Positions 54,252 to 63,826 of a stretch of DNA of 64,000 bases are shown piece by piece. Position 1 is the first letter of the stretch. Every line of letters starts with the position of its first letter. The translations under genes were made by a program, and so were the position numbers. A model generated the notes under the pieces. That model worked only from the letters and a program-made list of their open reading frames with translations. It was not told the origin of the DNA and searched no databases. The stretch is taken from positions 1 to 64,000 of the forward strand of contig NZ_PIPO01000005.1 in NCBI RefSeq assembly GCF_003986975.1, written 5' to 3'. The DNA comes from Aliidiomarina soli (GTDB taxonomy: Bacteria; Pseudomonadota; Gammaproteobacteria; Enterobacterales; Alteromonadaceae).

Positions 54252-56890
54252 CCGCCTTCGGTTCCGGCGTTAACAATAACCCGTATGCTATCGATGCTGA
54301 TCTGTGGGGCAGCGAAGGCTTTTTTCCAGCTCGCCTGTTGCAACTGAAGGGCTTCAATTTCTTCGTCGCGAATGCTGGGGTTGCGGGTTTGTAAATGTTG
54401 CAGCCGCTCAATTTCGTTTTCGAGGCCTTGCAAGCGAAGATCTGCAGCTTCTGCACATTGTTGCTGCAGTATTGACTCAGCCTCGGGCAGGGTTTGTTTA
54501 ACCACTGCCTGTAACGGTTTGCGTAGCGCCTTGATCATTTGCGCGGCTGACTTCTTATTGACGAAATGGAGTTGCTTGTTGAGCGTATCGGCGGCTATTT
54601 TCTGGTTCAGATTGCGGCCCTGGCTATCCAGTAGCAGGCGCACAGGCGCGCAAGGGTAGAGCTTCTCAAGCCCCAGCGCGGGCGCTTGCGGTAAGCTGGC
54701 CCGGACATGCATTTCTATAAACCAGTGCCCTGCAGGTAGCGCTTTGTTTTTCAGGATCCCGACACAGGCACTGCCATGATTATCACAGATCACCAGATCC
54801 AGTGCGGTTAGCACCTGCGGATGCTCCCAGGTAAGAAACTGTGCATCATCGTAACGCAGTGCAGTAACACGATCGAACGTCACCACGCTGCCTTCTTCAT
54901 CCAGTCCAGGCAAGCCATTGGCGGCAAAGTTTTGTCCCGGTTTAATAATTAACCGCTGGTCATCTTTGTCTTCCACCTGAACCCCGAACTGGTCCCAGAA
55001 AGCAAACATGAAACTGGCTAGTTCAGTTTTGTGTTCATTCTCTTCAATCGCCTGACACAAAGCTTCAGCGGGCTGCATACGACAGGAGTTAAGCTCCAGC
55101 AAGCGGTCACGACCTGCAGCAAGGTGCGAGCGAATCGCTGCGACTTCGTCGGCGGTACGGGCAATAAAGGCATCGAAGGTTGCGGTATCTGCAGCCAGCG
55201 CCGTTTCAAGGTCGTCGCCAAGTTGCTGCATTAAACGGTGGCCAGTGGCGTTGGGTTGGGTAAACGCCTGCATTCCTTCATCGTACCAGCGAGCCAGCCT
55301 GGCTTCGCGTGACTCCGGGCTGGCTGCCAGATGAATATCAAATGCCTGCAACTGGCCAATCCGGTCCAGTCGGCCTATGCGCTGTTCTAACTTGTCCGGG
55401 TGCGTCGGCAAGTCCAGCATGACTAAGTGGCGGGCAAACTGGAAATTGCGTCCTTCGCCGCCAATTTCGGAACTTAACAGCAGTTGTGCGCCGTCTTCGT
55501 CGTCGGCAAAAAAAGCGGCCGAGCGATCTCGCTCCAGTAACGACATGCCTTCATGAAAGAGCGCGCTATGGCGGCCATAATGAATGCGCAGAAGTGCTGC
55601 CACTTCTTCCACATCGGACTGGGTCTGCATAATAACCAGTATTTTATCGTGACTATGGCTGCGCGCCAGATTGTGCAGCCATTCAACTTTGCTTTGCAAA
55701 CCATCGTCGTCCCCGCTGGGAAGGGGATAGAACTGATAGCGACGCTGCGGGAAGCCGGTGATGTTAGCCCGGGTGTTACGCATTAGTACGCGGCCGGTGC
55801 CATGTTCGTCGAGCAGCTCGTTCAGCGCCGCGCTATCCTCATCGAGGTCGGCCGCCTGGTCAGCCACCTGCTGATACTTCTCCTGCTCGGCAACAAAGGC
55901 CTCAAGCGAGTGAAAGCGATCCGGGTCAAGCAGGTGAAGCTGTTCAAAATGACTGTCTGCTCCGCCTTGATCAGGCGTCGCCGTAAGTAGTAACAGACCC
56001 GCTTGCTGACTGAGTTGCTGAACAACGCTTCGTTGCGGCGCGGTGAGCTGGTGGGCTTCGTCTACGACCACTAAATCCCAGCCTGCGTCCTGCGCGGCGG
56101 CAACGTGTTTGTCCTGTTCCAACAGGGACGCCGGGCAAAGCGCCAGCTGAATCTGATTAAACGGGTTTTCTTCGCTTTCTGCCGCGGCTTCACAGAAACT
56201 CTGGTCGACAATAGTAAACATTAAATTAAAGCGGCGGCGTAACTCTATCATCCATTGGTGCAGCAACGGATCAGGGACACGCACCAGGACCCGTCGGGCC
56301 TGCGCATTGAGCAGCTGACTTTGCATAATAAGTCCGGCTTCAATGGTCTTACCGAGGCCGACTTCATCGGCTAACAGAACCCGGGGAAATGCGCGACTAC
56401 CAACGGTGTGGCCGATATATATTTGATGAGGCAGTAATTCGATACGGGCGCCCAGCAACCCTCGGCCAGGGTGTTGCAGCCAGTCACGCATGGAAGCACT
56501 GGCTTGCTGGCGCAGATTAAAGTGGCTGACACGGTCAAACTGGCCGGCTAATAGTCGGTTTAATGGGCTGCTTAGCTGAACCTGGAAATGCAATTGAGTT
56601 TCAGGGATCTGAACAGGTTGACCGTCTTTCTCGCCGTGGTAAATCAACACGCCGGACTGCTCGTCGACCTTACGGACGATAAAATTCCAGCCATCGGCAT
56701 GCTGTGCTTCTTCGTCAAGGTCCAGAATGTGACGGGTCAAAGGCGCTTGCTGGGCCGCGTAAGCCCTTTCTTCGCCGTTGGCTGGGAACAACAGACTGAC
56801 CTGGCGGCCACTGATCCCGGTCACAATACCCAAACCTAACTCTATTTCTGTTTCACTTAACCAGCGTTGGCCAATTGCAAAGTCGCTCAA
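54248..56890 (-). CDS. rapA: RNA polymerase-associated ATPase RapA
   Basis: Swi2/Snf2-type ATPase that recycles RNA polymerase. The 880-residue protein has the N-terminal double Tudor-like region, helicase motif I LLADEVGLGKTIEAGLI, motif II DEAHQL, LLLTATPDQ, the C-terminal helicase part with LLLSSEIGGEGRNFQFA and RIGRLDRIGQ, and the RapA C-terminal domain. It is about 90 residues shorter than E. coli RapA (968), with the shortening apparently in the C-terminal half. Confidence 0.95.
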   Translation of the reverse strand: MSDFAIGQRWLSETEIELGLGIVTGISGRQVSLLFPANGEERAYAAQQAPLTRHILDLDEEAQHADGWNFIVRKVDEQSGVLIYHGEKDGQPVQIPETQLHFQVQLSSPLNRLLAGQFDRVSHFNLRQQASASMRDWLQHPGRGLLGARIELLPHQIYIGHTVGSRAFPRVLLADEVGLGKTIEAGLIMQSQLLNAQARRVLVRVPDPLLHQWMIELRRRFNLMFTIVDQSFCEAAAESEENPFNQIQLALCPASLLEQDKHVAAAQDAGWDLVVVDEAHQLTAPQRSVVQQLSQQAGLLLLTATPDQGGADSHFEQLHLLDPDRFHSLEAFVAEQEKYQQVADQAADLDEDSAALNELLDEHGTGRVLMRNTRANITGFPQRRYQFYPLPSGDDDGLQSKVEWLHNLARSHSHDKILVIMQTQSDVEEVAALLRIHYGRHSALFHEGMSLLERDRSAAFFADDEDGAQLLLSSEIGGEGRNFQFARHLVMLDLPTHPDKLEQRIGRLDRIGQLQAFDIHLAASPESREARLARWYDEGMQAFTQPNATGHRLMQQLGDDLETALAADTATFDAFIARTADEVAAIRSHLAAGRDRLLELNSCRMQPAEALCQAIEENEHKTELASFMFAFWDQFGVQVEDKDDQRLIIKPGQNFAANGLPGLDEEGSVVTFDRVTALRYDDAQFLTWEHPQVLTALDLVICDNHGSACVGILKNKALPAGHWFIEMHVRASLPQAPALGLEKLYPCAPVRLLLDSQGRNLNQKIAADTLNKQLHFVNKKSAAQMIKALRKPLQAVVKQTLPEAESILQQQCAEAADLRLQGLENEIERLQHLQTRNPSIRDEEIEALQLQQASWKKAFAAPQISIDSIRVIVNAGTEGG

Positions 56891-57051
56891 AGGGATGCCT
56901 TTTTGTCGTTTAACGAATGAACGGAACCGACCGCTATGGTAACAAAGGAGCGTCCGCCTTGGGGTAAAAAAAATGTTAGTAAAAACTCATAGCCAGCACC
57001 CGTTAAACTATGCTAATAAATTAACAACCAGCCCCATTTGAGGTACGTTCT

Positions 57052-58434
57052 ATGTCCGAAACTGGCGTCAAGCACTATGTACTGGATACCAACATCCTTC
57101 TGCACGAGCCACTTGCCTTTCTTAATTTTCAGGAGCACAACGTCATCATCCCGATGGTTGTTCTCGAAGAACTGGATAACATCAAAGACCGCAACAAAGA
57201 TGTCAGCCGCGATGCCCGTGTAGCCATTCGCGCACTTGAAGATGCGCTGCACGAAGCGACACCTGAGCAAATTACCGCAGGCGTACCCTTAACCCGGGTC
57301 AGCGGTGAGCATCAGGCGCAGGGGCACCTATCGATCTTCCCGGATTTTCAGTTGCGCCAGAATGAGTCGGAAATGCTGTTGAATGAAAACGACCATCGCA
57401 TTATTCAGACAGCACTGGAGTTACAAAAGCAACGCAGTGGGCCCGTGGTGCTGGTCACCAAAGACATTAACATGCGGCTTAAAGCAAAAGGGGCGGGGGT
57501 GAAACGGGTTGAAGACTACCGTACCGATCAGCTGATTGACGATATCAAATTCCTCGCCAAAGGGTTTTACCAGTTTCCGGGTGACTTCTGGAGCCAGGTA
57601 ACGGATGTTAAAAGTGAACAGGACGGTCGCGACACCTACCACTATATTCCCCGTGATCTGTTCCCGGGGGCGTACCCAAATGAATATTTGATTGACGAAA
57701 CCGACAGTTTTGCGGCCCGGATCGAAAGCTATACTGACACCCTGGTGAAAATTCAGGATCTCAGCAGGGAACGGCTGATGAGTCAGCGGGCCTGGGGGAT
57801 TTCAGCTAAGAACATCTATCAGGCGATGGGGCTTAATGCCTTGCTTGATCCGACCATCGATCTGGTCATTTTAACCGGGCCGGCCGGTTGTGGTAAAACC
57901 TTGCTGGCACTCGCCACTGCACTCGAGCAGGTGGTTGAAAAGGGCATGTACGAGAAAATCATCGTCACCCGTAGCACCCCGGAAATTGGTGAGTCGATAG
58001 GCTTTTTGCCAGGCACGGAAGAAGAAAAAATGGCGCCCTGGCTGGCGGCCATTACGGACAGCCTTGAGGTGCTGCACAAGTCCGACGAACACGCCGAATC
58101 AAGCCTGGATTACACCATGAGAAAAGCCAACATTCAGTTTAAGTCGATTAATTTCATGCGTGGGCGCAGTATCCAGAATGCCATCGTCATTCTCGATGAA
58201 GCTCAGAACCTGACTGCGTCTCAGCTGAAAACTATTATTACCCGCTGTGGTGCAGGAACGAAAATTATCTGCTCCGGCAACCTGGCGCAAATCGACAGCT
58301 ACTATTTGACCGCTTTAACCTCGGGGCTTACCTACTTGGTTGAGCGTTTTAAAAACTACCACGGAAGTGCCACGGTTAACTTGAATGGGGTGGTACGCAG
58401 TAGTCTGGCGCAGTATGCAGAAGAGAACCTGTAG
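57052..58434 (+). CDS. PIN domain-PhoH family ATPase (YlaK type)
   Basis: A 460-residue cytosolic protein. The N-terminal PIN-type nuclease domain (about 5-145) has YVLDTNILLHEPLAF, MVVLEELDNIKD and LVTKDINMRLKA with conserved Asp/Glu. The C-terminal PhoH ATPase (about 255-455) has GPAGCGKTLLALATAL (Walker A) and VILDEAQNLT (Walker B). The fusion is the toxin-antitoxin-derived PhoH2 type, with RNase/RNA helicase activity shown in some actinobacteria; its role in gammaproteobacteria is uncertain. Divergent from rapA. Confidence 0.92.
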   Translation: MSETGVKHYVLDTNILLHEPLAFLNFQEHNVIIPMVVLEELDNIKDRNKDVSRDARVAIRALEDALHEATPEQITAGVPLTRVSGEHQAQGHLSIFPDFQLRQNESEMLLNENDHRIIQTALELQKQRSGPVVLVTKDINMRLKAKGAGVKRVEDYRTDQLIDDIKFLAKGFYQFPGDFWSQVTDVKSEQDGRDTYHYIPRDLFPGAYPNEYLIDETDSFAARIESYTDTLVKIQDLSRERLMSQRAWGISAKNIYQAMGLNALLDPTIDLVILTGPAGCGKTLLALATALEQVVEKGMYEKIIVTRSTPEIGESIGFLPGTEEEKMAPWLAAITDSLEVLHKSDEHAESSLDYTMRKANIQFKSINFMRGRSIQNAIVILDEAQNLTASQLKTIITRCGAGTKIICSGNLAQIDSYYLTALTSGLTYLVERFKNYHGSATVNLNGVVRSSLAQYAEENL

Positions 58435-59388
58435 TCAGAAGTCTTTAATCGTCACCGCACCGCTGTGCAACGCACTGCGGTAATTGCGGGCGACCTCGCC
58501 CACTTTCATTGGTGCCGGCCCGGTAGGGTCGGCGACGACCAGTCGTTGCCCTGCATAGGGGACCGAAACATCGCCGTCTTCCAACTCAAGTTCCACCGCG
58601 AAAACGGCATGTCCCGGCAGGTAAACAATGTGACTGTTAACCTCAGGGTGCAAGTTGGCGAAGAGCGCCGCGAGTAAGGTCACTTTGCTATCGCAGTCGC
58701 CATGGTTTTCATAGAGTAAGCGGGTGGGGGTAATGAACCCTGCACCCGGGCTTTGCAAGCGGTTGCTCATGTCATCGTAGGGAATTTGCTGCAGCCAGCG
58801 GAGCAAGAACTGCAGGGTTTCACGCGCCGACGTTTGGTCCAGGTGCGCGGCCACTGCATCGCTAAAGGGGGTTAATGCCGCTTGCGATTCAATGGCGATG
58901 CGGGGATGGTCGGGTGTATAACCGTCAGGACCTGCGTGCAGCTGTATGGAGGCGTAATAATAGCGCGCCAGCACCTGCTGCATGGCCTCTTGCTGGTGCG
59001 CCTGGATTGCGTTTATTCGCTCGCGTTGTTGTTCAGCCGGGCCTTGATGAGCGATGACCTGAAGCGACTGCCCCTGGCGTTGAATTTCGATATCATGCCA
59101 GCCCTGTTGGTGGGCGAAATCGAGCAGTTGGCGGTGCTCTTCGCGCTGCAATCGCGCTGAGCTTAATGGACGAAAATTGGTTGGAGTGCTGATGAAAGAC
59201 TGGCGATCGGTGCGAACGTTGAGTTCAACCGGGGCGCCGTTATGGTCAGCGAAACGGTAGTTTAGTTGCAGTCCCTGGTCGTCAGCATGGCGCTGGAACT
59301 CTAGTTCGGCGCTCGCGCTGGCTGAAACCAGGCACAGCATCAGAGCGCAAAGCAGGCTGACGTTTGTTAACAAACGGTCAGCGCACAT
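58435..59388 (-). CDS. Exported transglutaminase-like protein
   Basis: A 317-residue protein with a signal peptide (about 1-27, ending SASAE). The C-terminal half looks like the transglutaminase/cysteine-protease fold: Cys232 in ENHGDCDSKVTLLAAL, His260 in YLPGHAVFAVEL and Asp287 in LVVADPTG, in the right order and spacing for a Cys-His-Asp triad. The N-terminal half is beta-rich followed by a helical Gln-rich segment. Substrate unknown; probably periplasmic. It starts 4 nt after the 96-residue gene, so the two are likely co-expressed. Its stop touches that of the PhoH gene. Confidence 0.7.
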   Translation of the reverse strand: MCADRLLTNVSLLCALMLCLVSASASAELEFQRHADDQGLQLNYRFADHNGAPVELNVRTDRQSFISTPTNFRPLSSARLQREEHRQLLDFAHQQGWHDIEIQRQGQSLQVIAHQGPAEQQRERINAIQAHQQEAMQQVLARYYYASIQLHAGPDGYTPDHPRIAIESQAALTPFSDAVAAHLDQTSARETLQFLLRWLQQIPYDDMSNRLQSPGAGFITPTRLLYENHGDCDSKVTLLAALFANLHPEVNSHIVYLPGHAVFAVELELEDGDVSVPYAGQRLVVADPTGPAPMKVGEVARNYRSALHSGAVTIKDF

Positions 59389-59392
59389 CGGA

Positions 59393-59683
59393 TCAGAATT
59401 TAACTTCGGAAATCGGGCTGGCCACGTACTTCAGGTCGATTTGGTACTCGACGCCGCCGGCACGAATAAAGAAAAAGGTTTTATCGCGTTTAAATAATTC
59501 GCTTAATACCACGTTCTTGACGTTGGCACGACGCACAGGCTCAAGGTCCGTTAGCTCGACGCCGTAGCGGCTGACCAGAATATTGTCATAGCGAGCAGGA
59601 GTAACCAGCAACAATGACTTGTTATCGTCAGTGAGTGAAATGGTGTTACCGGTGACTGTAAATGGGTCTTCTTTTCCGAACAA
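59393..59683 (-). CDS. Hypothetical 96-residue protein
   Basis: I do not recognise this protein. It has no signal peptide or membrane helix, is predicted mostly beta-strand (DPFTVTGNTISL, SLLLVTPARYDNIL, KTFFFIRAGGVEYQI) and has no Cys or His. The start is TTG 59683 with GAGGG 7 nt upstream. The same frame is open all the way back to the ruvX stop (31 codons), without another standard start. It is followed after 4 nt by the transglutaminase-like gene. Confidence 0.6.
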   Translation of the reverse strand: MFGKEDPFTVTGNTISLTDDNKSLLLVTPARYDNILVSRYGVELTDLEPVRRANVKNVVLSELFKRDKTFFFIRAGGVEYQIDLKYVASPISEVKF

Positions 59684-59776
59684 GGCGTTGCCCTCAAAAT
59701 ACGAGAAGGAATTAACGAGACGTAAATATATCGAAAAGAGAACCTTTAGCCAAGTAAAGATTCCCAGTCGCTGCCG

Positions 59777-60184
59777 TCAGCGTTGAAAATAGTCTTGTAG
59801 AATAAGGCAAGCTGACGCGCTGTCAATGCTGTCCTTATCCAAATTGCGATAACCACCCTCTGCAAATAGCAATTCTTTTGCACTGACTGTGGTTAATCGT
59901 TCGTCCTGCAGTTCAACTTTCACGCCAAAGCGGCCATGTAAGCGATTGGCGAATTTTCGTGCACGAACTGTGATCGGTTGTTCGCTACCATCCATATTAA
60001 GCGGTAACCCTACCACACAGACATCGGGTTGCCATTCTTTAAGTAAACGTTCGAGCTGCTCCCAATTGGGGATCCCATCATTCGCTTTTAGTGCTTTTAA
60101 CGGGGTGGCCGTCGCCGTCACTGACTGACCCACGGCGACTCCAATATTACCTGTACCATAATCGAAAGCGAGGTAGCTTGCCAT
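59777..60184 (-). CDS. ruvX: RuvX/YqgF family RNase H-fold nuclease
   Basis: Putative Holliday junction resolvase, also needed for pre-16S rRNA 5'-end maturation in E. coli. The 135-residue protein has [16 protein letters not shown] (catalytic Asp), [33 protein letters not shown] and a terminal [15 protein letters not shown]. Its start overlaps the yqgE stop by one base (TGATG). Confidence 0.95.
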   Translation of the reverse strand: MASYLAFDYGTGNIGVAVGQSVTATATPLKALKANDGIPNWEQLERLLKEWQPDVCVVGLPLNMDGSEQPITVRARKFANRLHGRFGVKVELQDERLTTVSAKELLFAEGGYRNLDKDSIDSASACLILQDYFQR

Positions 60185-60741
60185 CAGGCATGTCCTGAAC
60201 CGGGGGCAAGTTGCCAGATATCAATACCAAGCTTCTCGGCTGCTTTCTGCCAGCGTTCAGAACTTGGCGTTTCGAACAGGATACTGGCATCAGCCGGGAT
60301 GGTTAGCCAGTGATTACTGGCCAGCTCTTGTTCCAACTGCCCGGCGTCCCAGCCTGCATACCCAAGGGTAAGCAAAAATTTATCGGGTGCGTCGGCAGAA
60401 CCAAAGGCCTGTAAAATATCCTTTGAGGTGGTGACCATAATCTCATCGCTTAACTGCAGACTGCTGCGCCAGGTATCCTGAGGCGCGTGGATGACAAACC
60501 CACGGTCAGTGCCAACCGGGCCGCCGGAATAGACCAGCGAGCGTTCGAGAAGATTCTCTCCTGGCACCTGAATTTCGATTTGTTCGAGTAATTTAGAGAC
60601 GCTCATTTCAGCCGGCTGATTCACTATCAGCCCCATCGCCCCATCTTCGTTATGCTCGCAAATATAGGTGACGGTCCGTTCAAAAAACGGGTCATCGAGA
60701 TCCGGCATCGCTATCAAAAAATGATTCTGTAAGCTTTCCAT
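60184..60741 (-). CDS. yqgE: YqgE/AlgH family protein (DUF179)
   Basis: A 185-residue protein of the UPF0301 family with unknown biochemical role, often co-transcribed with ruvX. Visible are [50 protein letters not shown] and [24 protein letters not shown]-type region precedes ATG 60741, without a strong ribosome site. It is separated from gshB by about 105 nt with an inverted repeat. Confidence 0.95.
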   Translation of the reverse strand: MESLQNHFLIAMPDLDDPFFERTVTYICEHNEDGAMGLIVNQPAEMSVSKLLEQIEIQVPGENLLERSLVYSGGPVGTDRGFVIHAPQDTWRSSLQLSDEIMVTTSKDILQAFGSADAPDKFLLTLGYAGWDAGQLEQELASNHWLTIPADASILFETPSSERWQKAAEKLGIDIWQLAPGSGHA

Positions 60742-60777
60742 AAACGACTACCTCACCGTAAAACACTCTATTACTAT

Positions 60778-60816
60778 GGGGGCTGCGGTCCTCTTTTTAA
60801 ACCCTGTTCAGCCCCC
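60778..60816. repeat. Inverted repeat between gshB and yqgE
   Basis: GGGGGCTG (60778-60785) and CAGCCCCC (60809-60816) are exact 8-bp inverse copies with a 23-nt spacer, in the gap of the gshB-yqgE-ruvX run. It could be a weak terminator of gshB or a leader structure for yqgE; there is no T-tract directly after it. Confidence 0.4.
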
Positions 60817-60847
60817 GCGCTGGGTAAAGTACGCTGGCTACTAGCGT

Positions 60848-61798
60848 TTAATTTTTGCTCTGCATGTCGCTGGCAATGGCATCGAACAGCATTTTCGCAA
60901 TATTAATGTCGTAATGGTCTTCGATTTCGCGCATGCAGGTTGGGCTGGTCACATTGATCTCGGTAATACGGTCACCGATCACATCGAGGCCGACCAGGTA
61001 GAGGCCTTTTTCTTTCAGGGTCGGGCCGATACGCCGGGCCAGCGCCCAGTCGCTGTCACTGAGTGGTTGCGGACGGCCACTGCCACCAGCAGCCAGGTTA
61101 CCCCGGGTTTCACCGGCGGAAGGAACCCGTGCCAGGCAATAGGGCACCGCCTCGCCGTTGATCAGCAGAATACGTTTATCGCCATCTTTAATCGCTGGCA
61201 GATATTCCTGCACCATGGCGAAGCGTTCGCCGTGCGCGGTTAAGGTTTCGATAATAACACCGAGGTTATTGCCGTCTGCTTTAACGCGGAAAATAGAGGC
61301 GCCGCCCATCCCATCCAGTGGTTTTATAATAATGTCTTTATGGGTTTGGTGAAACTCACGGATACGGTCAGAGTCGCGGGTCACCAGGGTTGCGCTGATG
61401 GCATCGGGGAACCAGGCGGTAAACAGTTTTTCACTGCAATCGCGTAAACTTTGTGGGCGGTTGACCACTTTCGCACCGCTCTGTTCAGCCAGCTCGAGAA
61501 TATGGGTGGCATAGATAAACTCGGTATCGAAGGGCGGGTCTTTGCGCATCAGGATGACATCCAGTTCACCCATATGAATATCACAGCCATCGCCGAGGGT
61601 GTAAAAGTCCTCGTGTTGGTCGCGCACCGTCAGTGGTCGCACGAACGCCATCGGGTTGCCACCGTCAATAAACAAATCTTTCATTTCCATATACAGCACA
61701 TCATCACCACGCGCCTGCGCCTCGAGTGCCAGGCGGAAACTGGTGTCTTTGTAGGTTTTGACCGTCTCAATTGGGTCCATGATAATGCCGACTTTCAT
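60848..61798 (-). CDS. gshB: Glutathione synthetase
   Basis: ATP-grasp enzyme that adds glycine to gamma-glutamylcysteine. The 316-residue length equals that of E. coli GshB. Conserved parts: KVGIIMDPIETVKTYKDTSF, MRKDPPFDTEFIYATHIL, KPLDGMGGASIFRV (Gly-rich loop), VQEYLPAIKDGDKRILLING and GDRITEINVTSPTCMREIE. GAGG precedes ATG 61798. The gene order rsmE-gshB-yqgE-ruvX is as in E. coli. Confidence 0.98.
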   Translation of the reverse strand: MKVGIIMDPIETVKTYKDTSFRLALEAQARGDDVLYMEMKDLFIDGGNPMAFVRPLTVRDQHEDFYTLGDGCDIHMGELDVILMRKDPPFDTEFIYATHILELAEQSGAKVVNRPQSLRDCSEKLFTAWFPDAISATLVTRDSDRIREFHQTHKDIIIKPLDGMGGASIFRVKADGNNLGVIIETLTAHGERFAMVQEYLPAIKDGDKRILLINGEAVPYCLARVPSAGETRGNLAAGGSGRPQPLSDSDWALARRIGPTLKEKGLYLVGLDVIGDRITEINVTSPTCMREIEDHYDINIAKMLFDAIASDMQSKN

Positions 61799-61834
61799 GC
61801 CAACCTCAGCTGTAAATTAGAAGATAGAAAGGAA

Positions 61835-61853
61835 CCTCGAGTGTAGCACGAGG
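61835..61853 (-). terminator. Weak hairpin between rsmE and gshB
   Basis: CCTCG and CGAGG pair around a 9-nt segment, followed on the minus strand by TTCCTTTC, so it could attenuate read-through from metK-rsmE into gshB. Confidence 0.3.
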
Positions 61854-61855
61854 GA

Positions 61856-62584
61856 TTAAATCAGATCACCGTGATTTGCCTGTAACGCAGCCAGCGCCGC
61901 GAGGGCCGCCGTTTCTGTACGCAATACCCGCGGACCAAGCCGCACTGGCAGGCATTTTGCTTGATGGGTTGCCGTTACTTCGTCCGCTGAAAAGCCGCCT
62001 TCCGGCCCCACCAGCAAGCTTACTTCCCCCGGAATTGTAGCACTCTTCAATGACTGCTCTGCGCTGGGTTCCAGGGTCAGGGTCAGTGGTCGTTCAGCGG
62101 ACTCAAGATACTGTTGCAAGGTGATCGCGGGATTGACCCTGGGGACTGTATTACGGCCACTTTGCTCGCACGCTGCAATGACAATTTTCTGCCATTGCAG
62201 CAGCTTTTTCTCGAGCCGTTCACCCTGCAATTTAACCCCGCAGCGGGCAGTGAAGATTGGAGTAATGCTGGCAACGCCGAGCTCCACCGATTTTTGCAAG
62301 GTAAAGTCCATGCGGTCACCGCGGGAAATACCCTGAACAAGATGAATCTTCAGCGGCGACTCGACATCGGCCGTCTCCTGCGTCAGCACCTTAGCGCTGA
62401 CATGTTTTTTGCTGGCGCTTTCAATCACCGCCTGGTAACGACAGTTGTCACCGCAAAAAAGCTCCAGTTCAGCACCCGCACCTAAACGCAAAACGCGGCC
62501 AACATGGTTGGCCGCATCTGCTTCCAGTTCGACTAGTTCACCGCAGCGCAGGGGCTGCGGGTGGTAAATTCGAGGTACGCGCAT
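61856..62584 (-). CDS. rsmE: 16S rRNA m3U1498 methyltransferase
   Basis: SPOUT-class enzyme that methylates U1498 of 16S rRNA. The 242-residue protein has RVPRIYHPQPL at the start, HVGRVLRLGAGAELELF, VQGISRGDRMDFTLQKSVELGV, and the knot region LLVGPEGGFSADEV with LGPRVLRTETAALAAL. It starts 3 nt after metK, so it depends on the metK transcript. Confidence 0.97.
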   Translation of the reverse strand: MRVPRIYHPQPLRCGELVELEADAANHVGRVLRLGAGAELELFCGDNCRYQAVIESASKKHVSAKVLTQETADVESPLKIHLVQGISRGDRMDFTLQKSVELGVASITPIFTARCGVKLQGERLEKKLLQWQKIVIAACEQSGRNTVPRVNPAITLQQYLESAERPLTLTLEPSAEQSLKSATIPGEVSLLVGPEGGFSADEVTATHQAKCLPVRLGPRVLRTETAALAALAALQANHGDLI

Positions 62585-62587
62585 CGG

Positions 62588-63733
62588 TCAGGCAACCGCG
62601 TCCTGCAACAATGGCGCTTTGTCGGTGCGTTCCCAGGGGAACTCATCGCGACCAAAATGACCATAGGCAGCGGTCTGTAAATAGATAGGACGTTCCAGGT
62701 CAAGCATCTGAATCAGGCCGTAAGGGCGTAAATCAAAGTGTTCGCGGACAGCACGGATAAGACTCGCTTCATCATGCTGGCTGGTGCCAAAGGTTTCAAT
62801 ACTGATAGAGGTGGGTTCGGCGACACCAATTGCGTACGACAGCTGCACTTCGCAGCGCGCTGCCAGACCGGCTGCGACAATGTTTTTCGCGACATAGCGT
62901 GCGGCATAGGCTGCGCTGCGATCCACTTTGGACGGGTCTTTACCTGAGAAAGCACCGCCGCCATGGCGAGCCATGCCGCCATAGGTATCGACAATGATTT
63001 TACGGCCAGTCAGGCCGCAATCACCCATCGGCCCGCCAATCACGAACTTGCCCGTTGGATTAATATGGAATTTGGTTTGTTTAGTGACCCACTCCGTTGG
63101 CAAAACAGGTTTGATGATATGTTCCATCACTGCTTCCTGCACGTCCTTCAGGCTGTATTCGGCTGCATGCTGGGTCGACAGCACGACCGCATCGATACCG
63201 ATCGGTTTGCCGTCTTCATAAACAAAGGTCAGTTGGCTTTTAGCATCCGGACGCAACCAGGGTAAGTCACTACGGCGCATGTCGGCCTGGCGCTGCATCA
63301 GCTTATGGGCATAGGTAATAGGAGCTGGCATAAGTACATCTGTTTCATTCGATGCATAGCCAAACATCAGGCCCTGATCGCCAGCACCCTGTTCTTCCGG
63401 GGCGCCACGGTCGACGCCCTGGTTGATATCGGCAGACTGCTTACCAATCGCATTAAGCACCGCACAGCTTCCAGCGTCAAAGCCCATATCTGAATGGGTG
63501 TAGCCAATTTTTTCGACGGTGTTACGAACCAGGCTCTCAACATCAACCCACGCGTGAGTATTGATCTCACCACCGACCAGAACCATGCCGGTTTTAACAT
63601 AGGTTTCGCAGGCCACACGCGCTTTCGGATCATCGCGCAGAATCGCATCCAGCACTGCGTCAGAAATCTGATCAGCAATTTTATCAGGATGTCCTTCAGA
63701 AACGGATTCAGAGGTAAACAGGTGTTGTGCCAT
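62588..63733 (-). CDS. metK: S-adenosylmethionine synthetase
   Basis: Makes SAM from methionine and ATP. The 381-residue protein has [43 protein letters not shown], the P-loop-like [18 protein letters not shown] and the terminal [12 protein letters not shown] 63733 ([10 protein letters not shown]) is the family start; seven more codons upstream are open but unlikely. A MetJ-box-like sequence lies 70 nt upstream, suggesting repression by MetJ-SAM. The rsmE gene follows directly. Confidence 0.98.
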   Translation of the reverse strand: MAQHLFTSESVSEGHPDKIADQISDAVLDAILRDDPKARVACETYVKTGMVLVGGEINTHAWVDVESLVRNTVEKIGYTHSDMGFDAGSCAVLNAIGKQSADINQGVDRGAPEEQGAGDQGLMFGYASNETDVLMPAPITYAHKLMQRQADMRRSDLPWLRPDAKSQLTFVYEDGKPIGIDAVVLSTQHAAEYSLKDVQEAVMEHIIKPVLPTEWVTKQTKFHINPTGKFVIGGPMGDCGLTGRKIIVDTYGGMARHGGGAFSGKDPSKVDRSAAYAARYVAKNIVAAGLAARCEVQLSYAIGVAEPTSISIETFGTSQHDEASLIRAVREHFDLRPYGLIQMLDLERPIYLQTAAYGHFGRDEFPWERTDKAPLLQDAVA

Positions 63734-63802
63734 AGTTCGTAATTCTCTCTTCATTTTGAAACGGCGCTACTGTAGCCGTTTTTAGCGGTGAAATCCAGTT
63801 TT

Positions 63803-63826
63803 AGACGTCTATAAGTCCGAACGCCA
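63803..63826 (-). promoter_or_regulatory. Candidate MetJ operator of metK
   Basis: AGACGTCT (63803-63810) is the exact MetJ-box consensus; the next two adjoining octamers ATAAGTCC and GAACGCCA match at 5 and 4 of 8 positions, giving the tandem arrangement MetJ needs. It lies 70-93 nt upstream of the metK start. Confidence 0.6.

Noticed and set aside
56891-57051. Promoters in the divergent rapA-phoH gap
   Set aside because: AT-rich with several weak -10-like words, but no pair with convincing spacing could be chosen.
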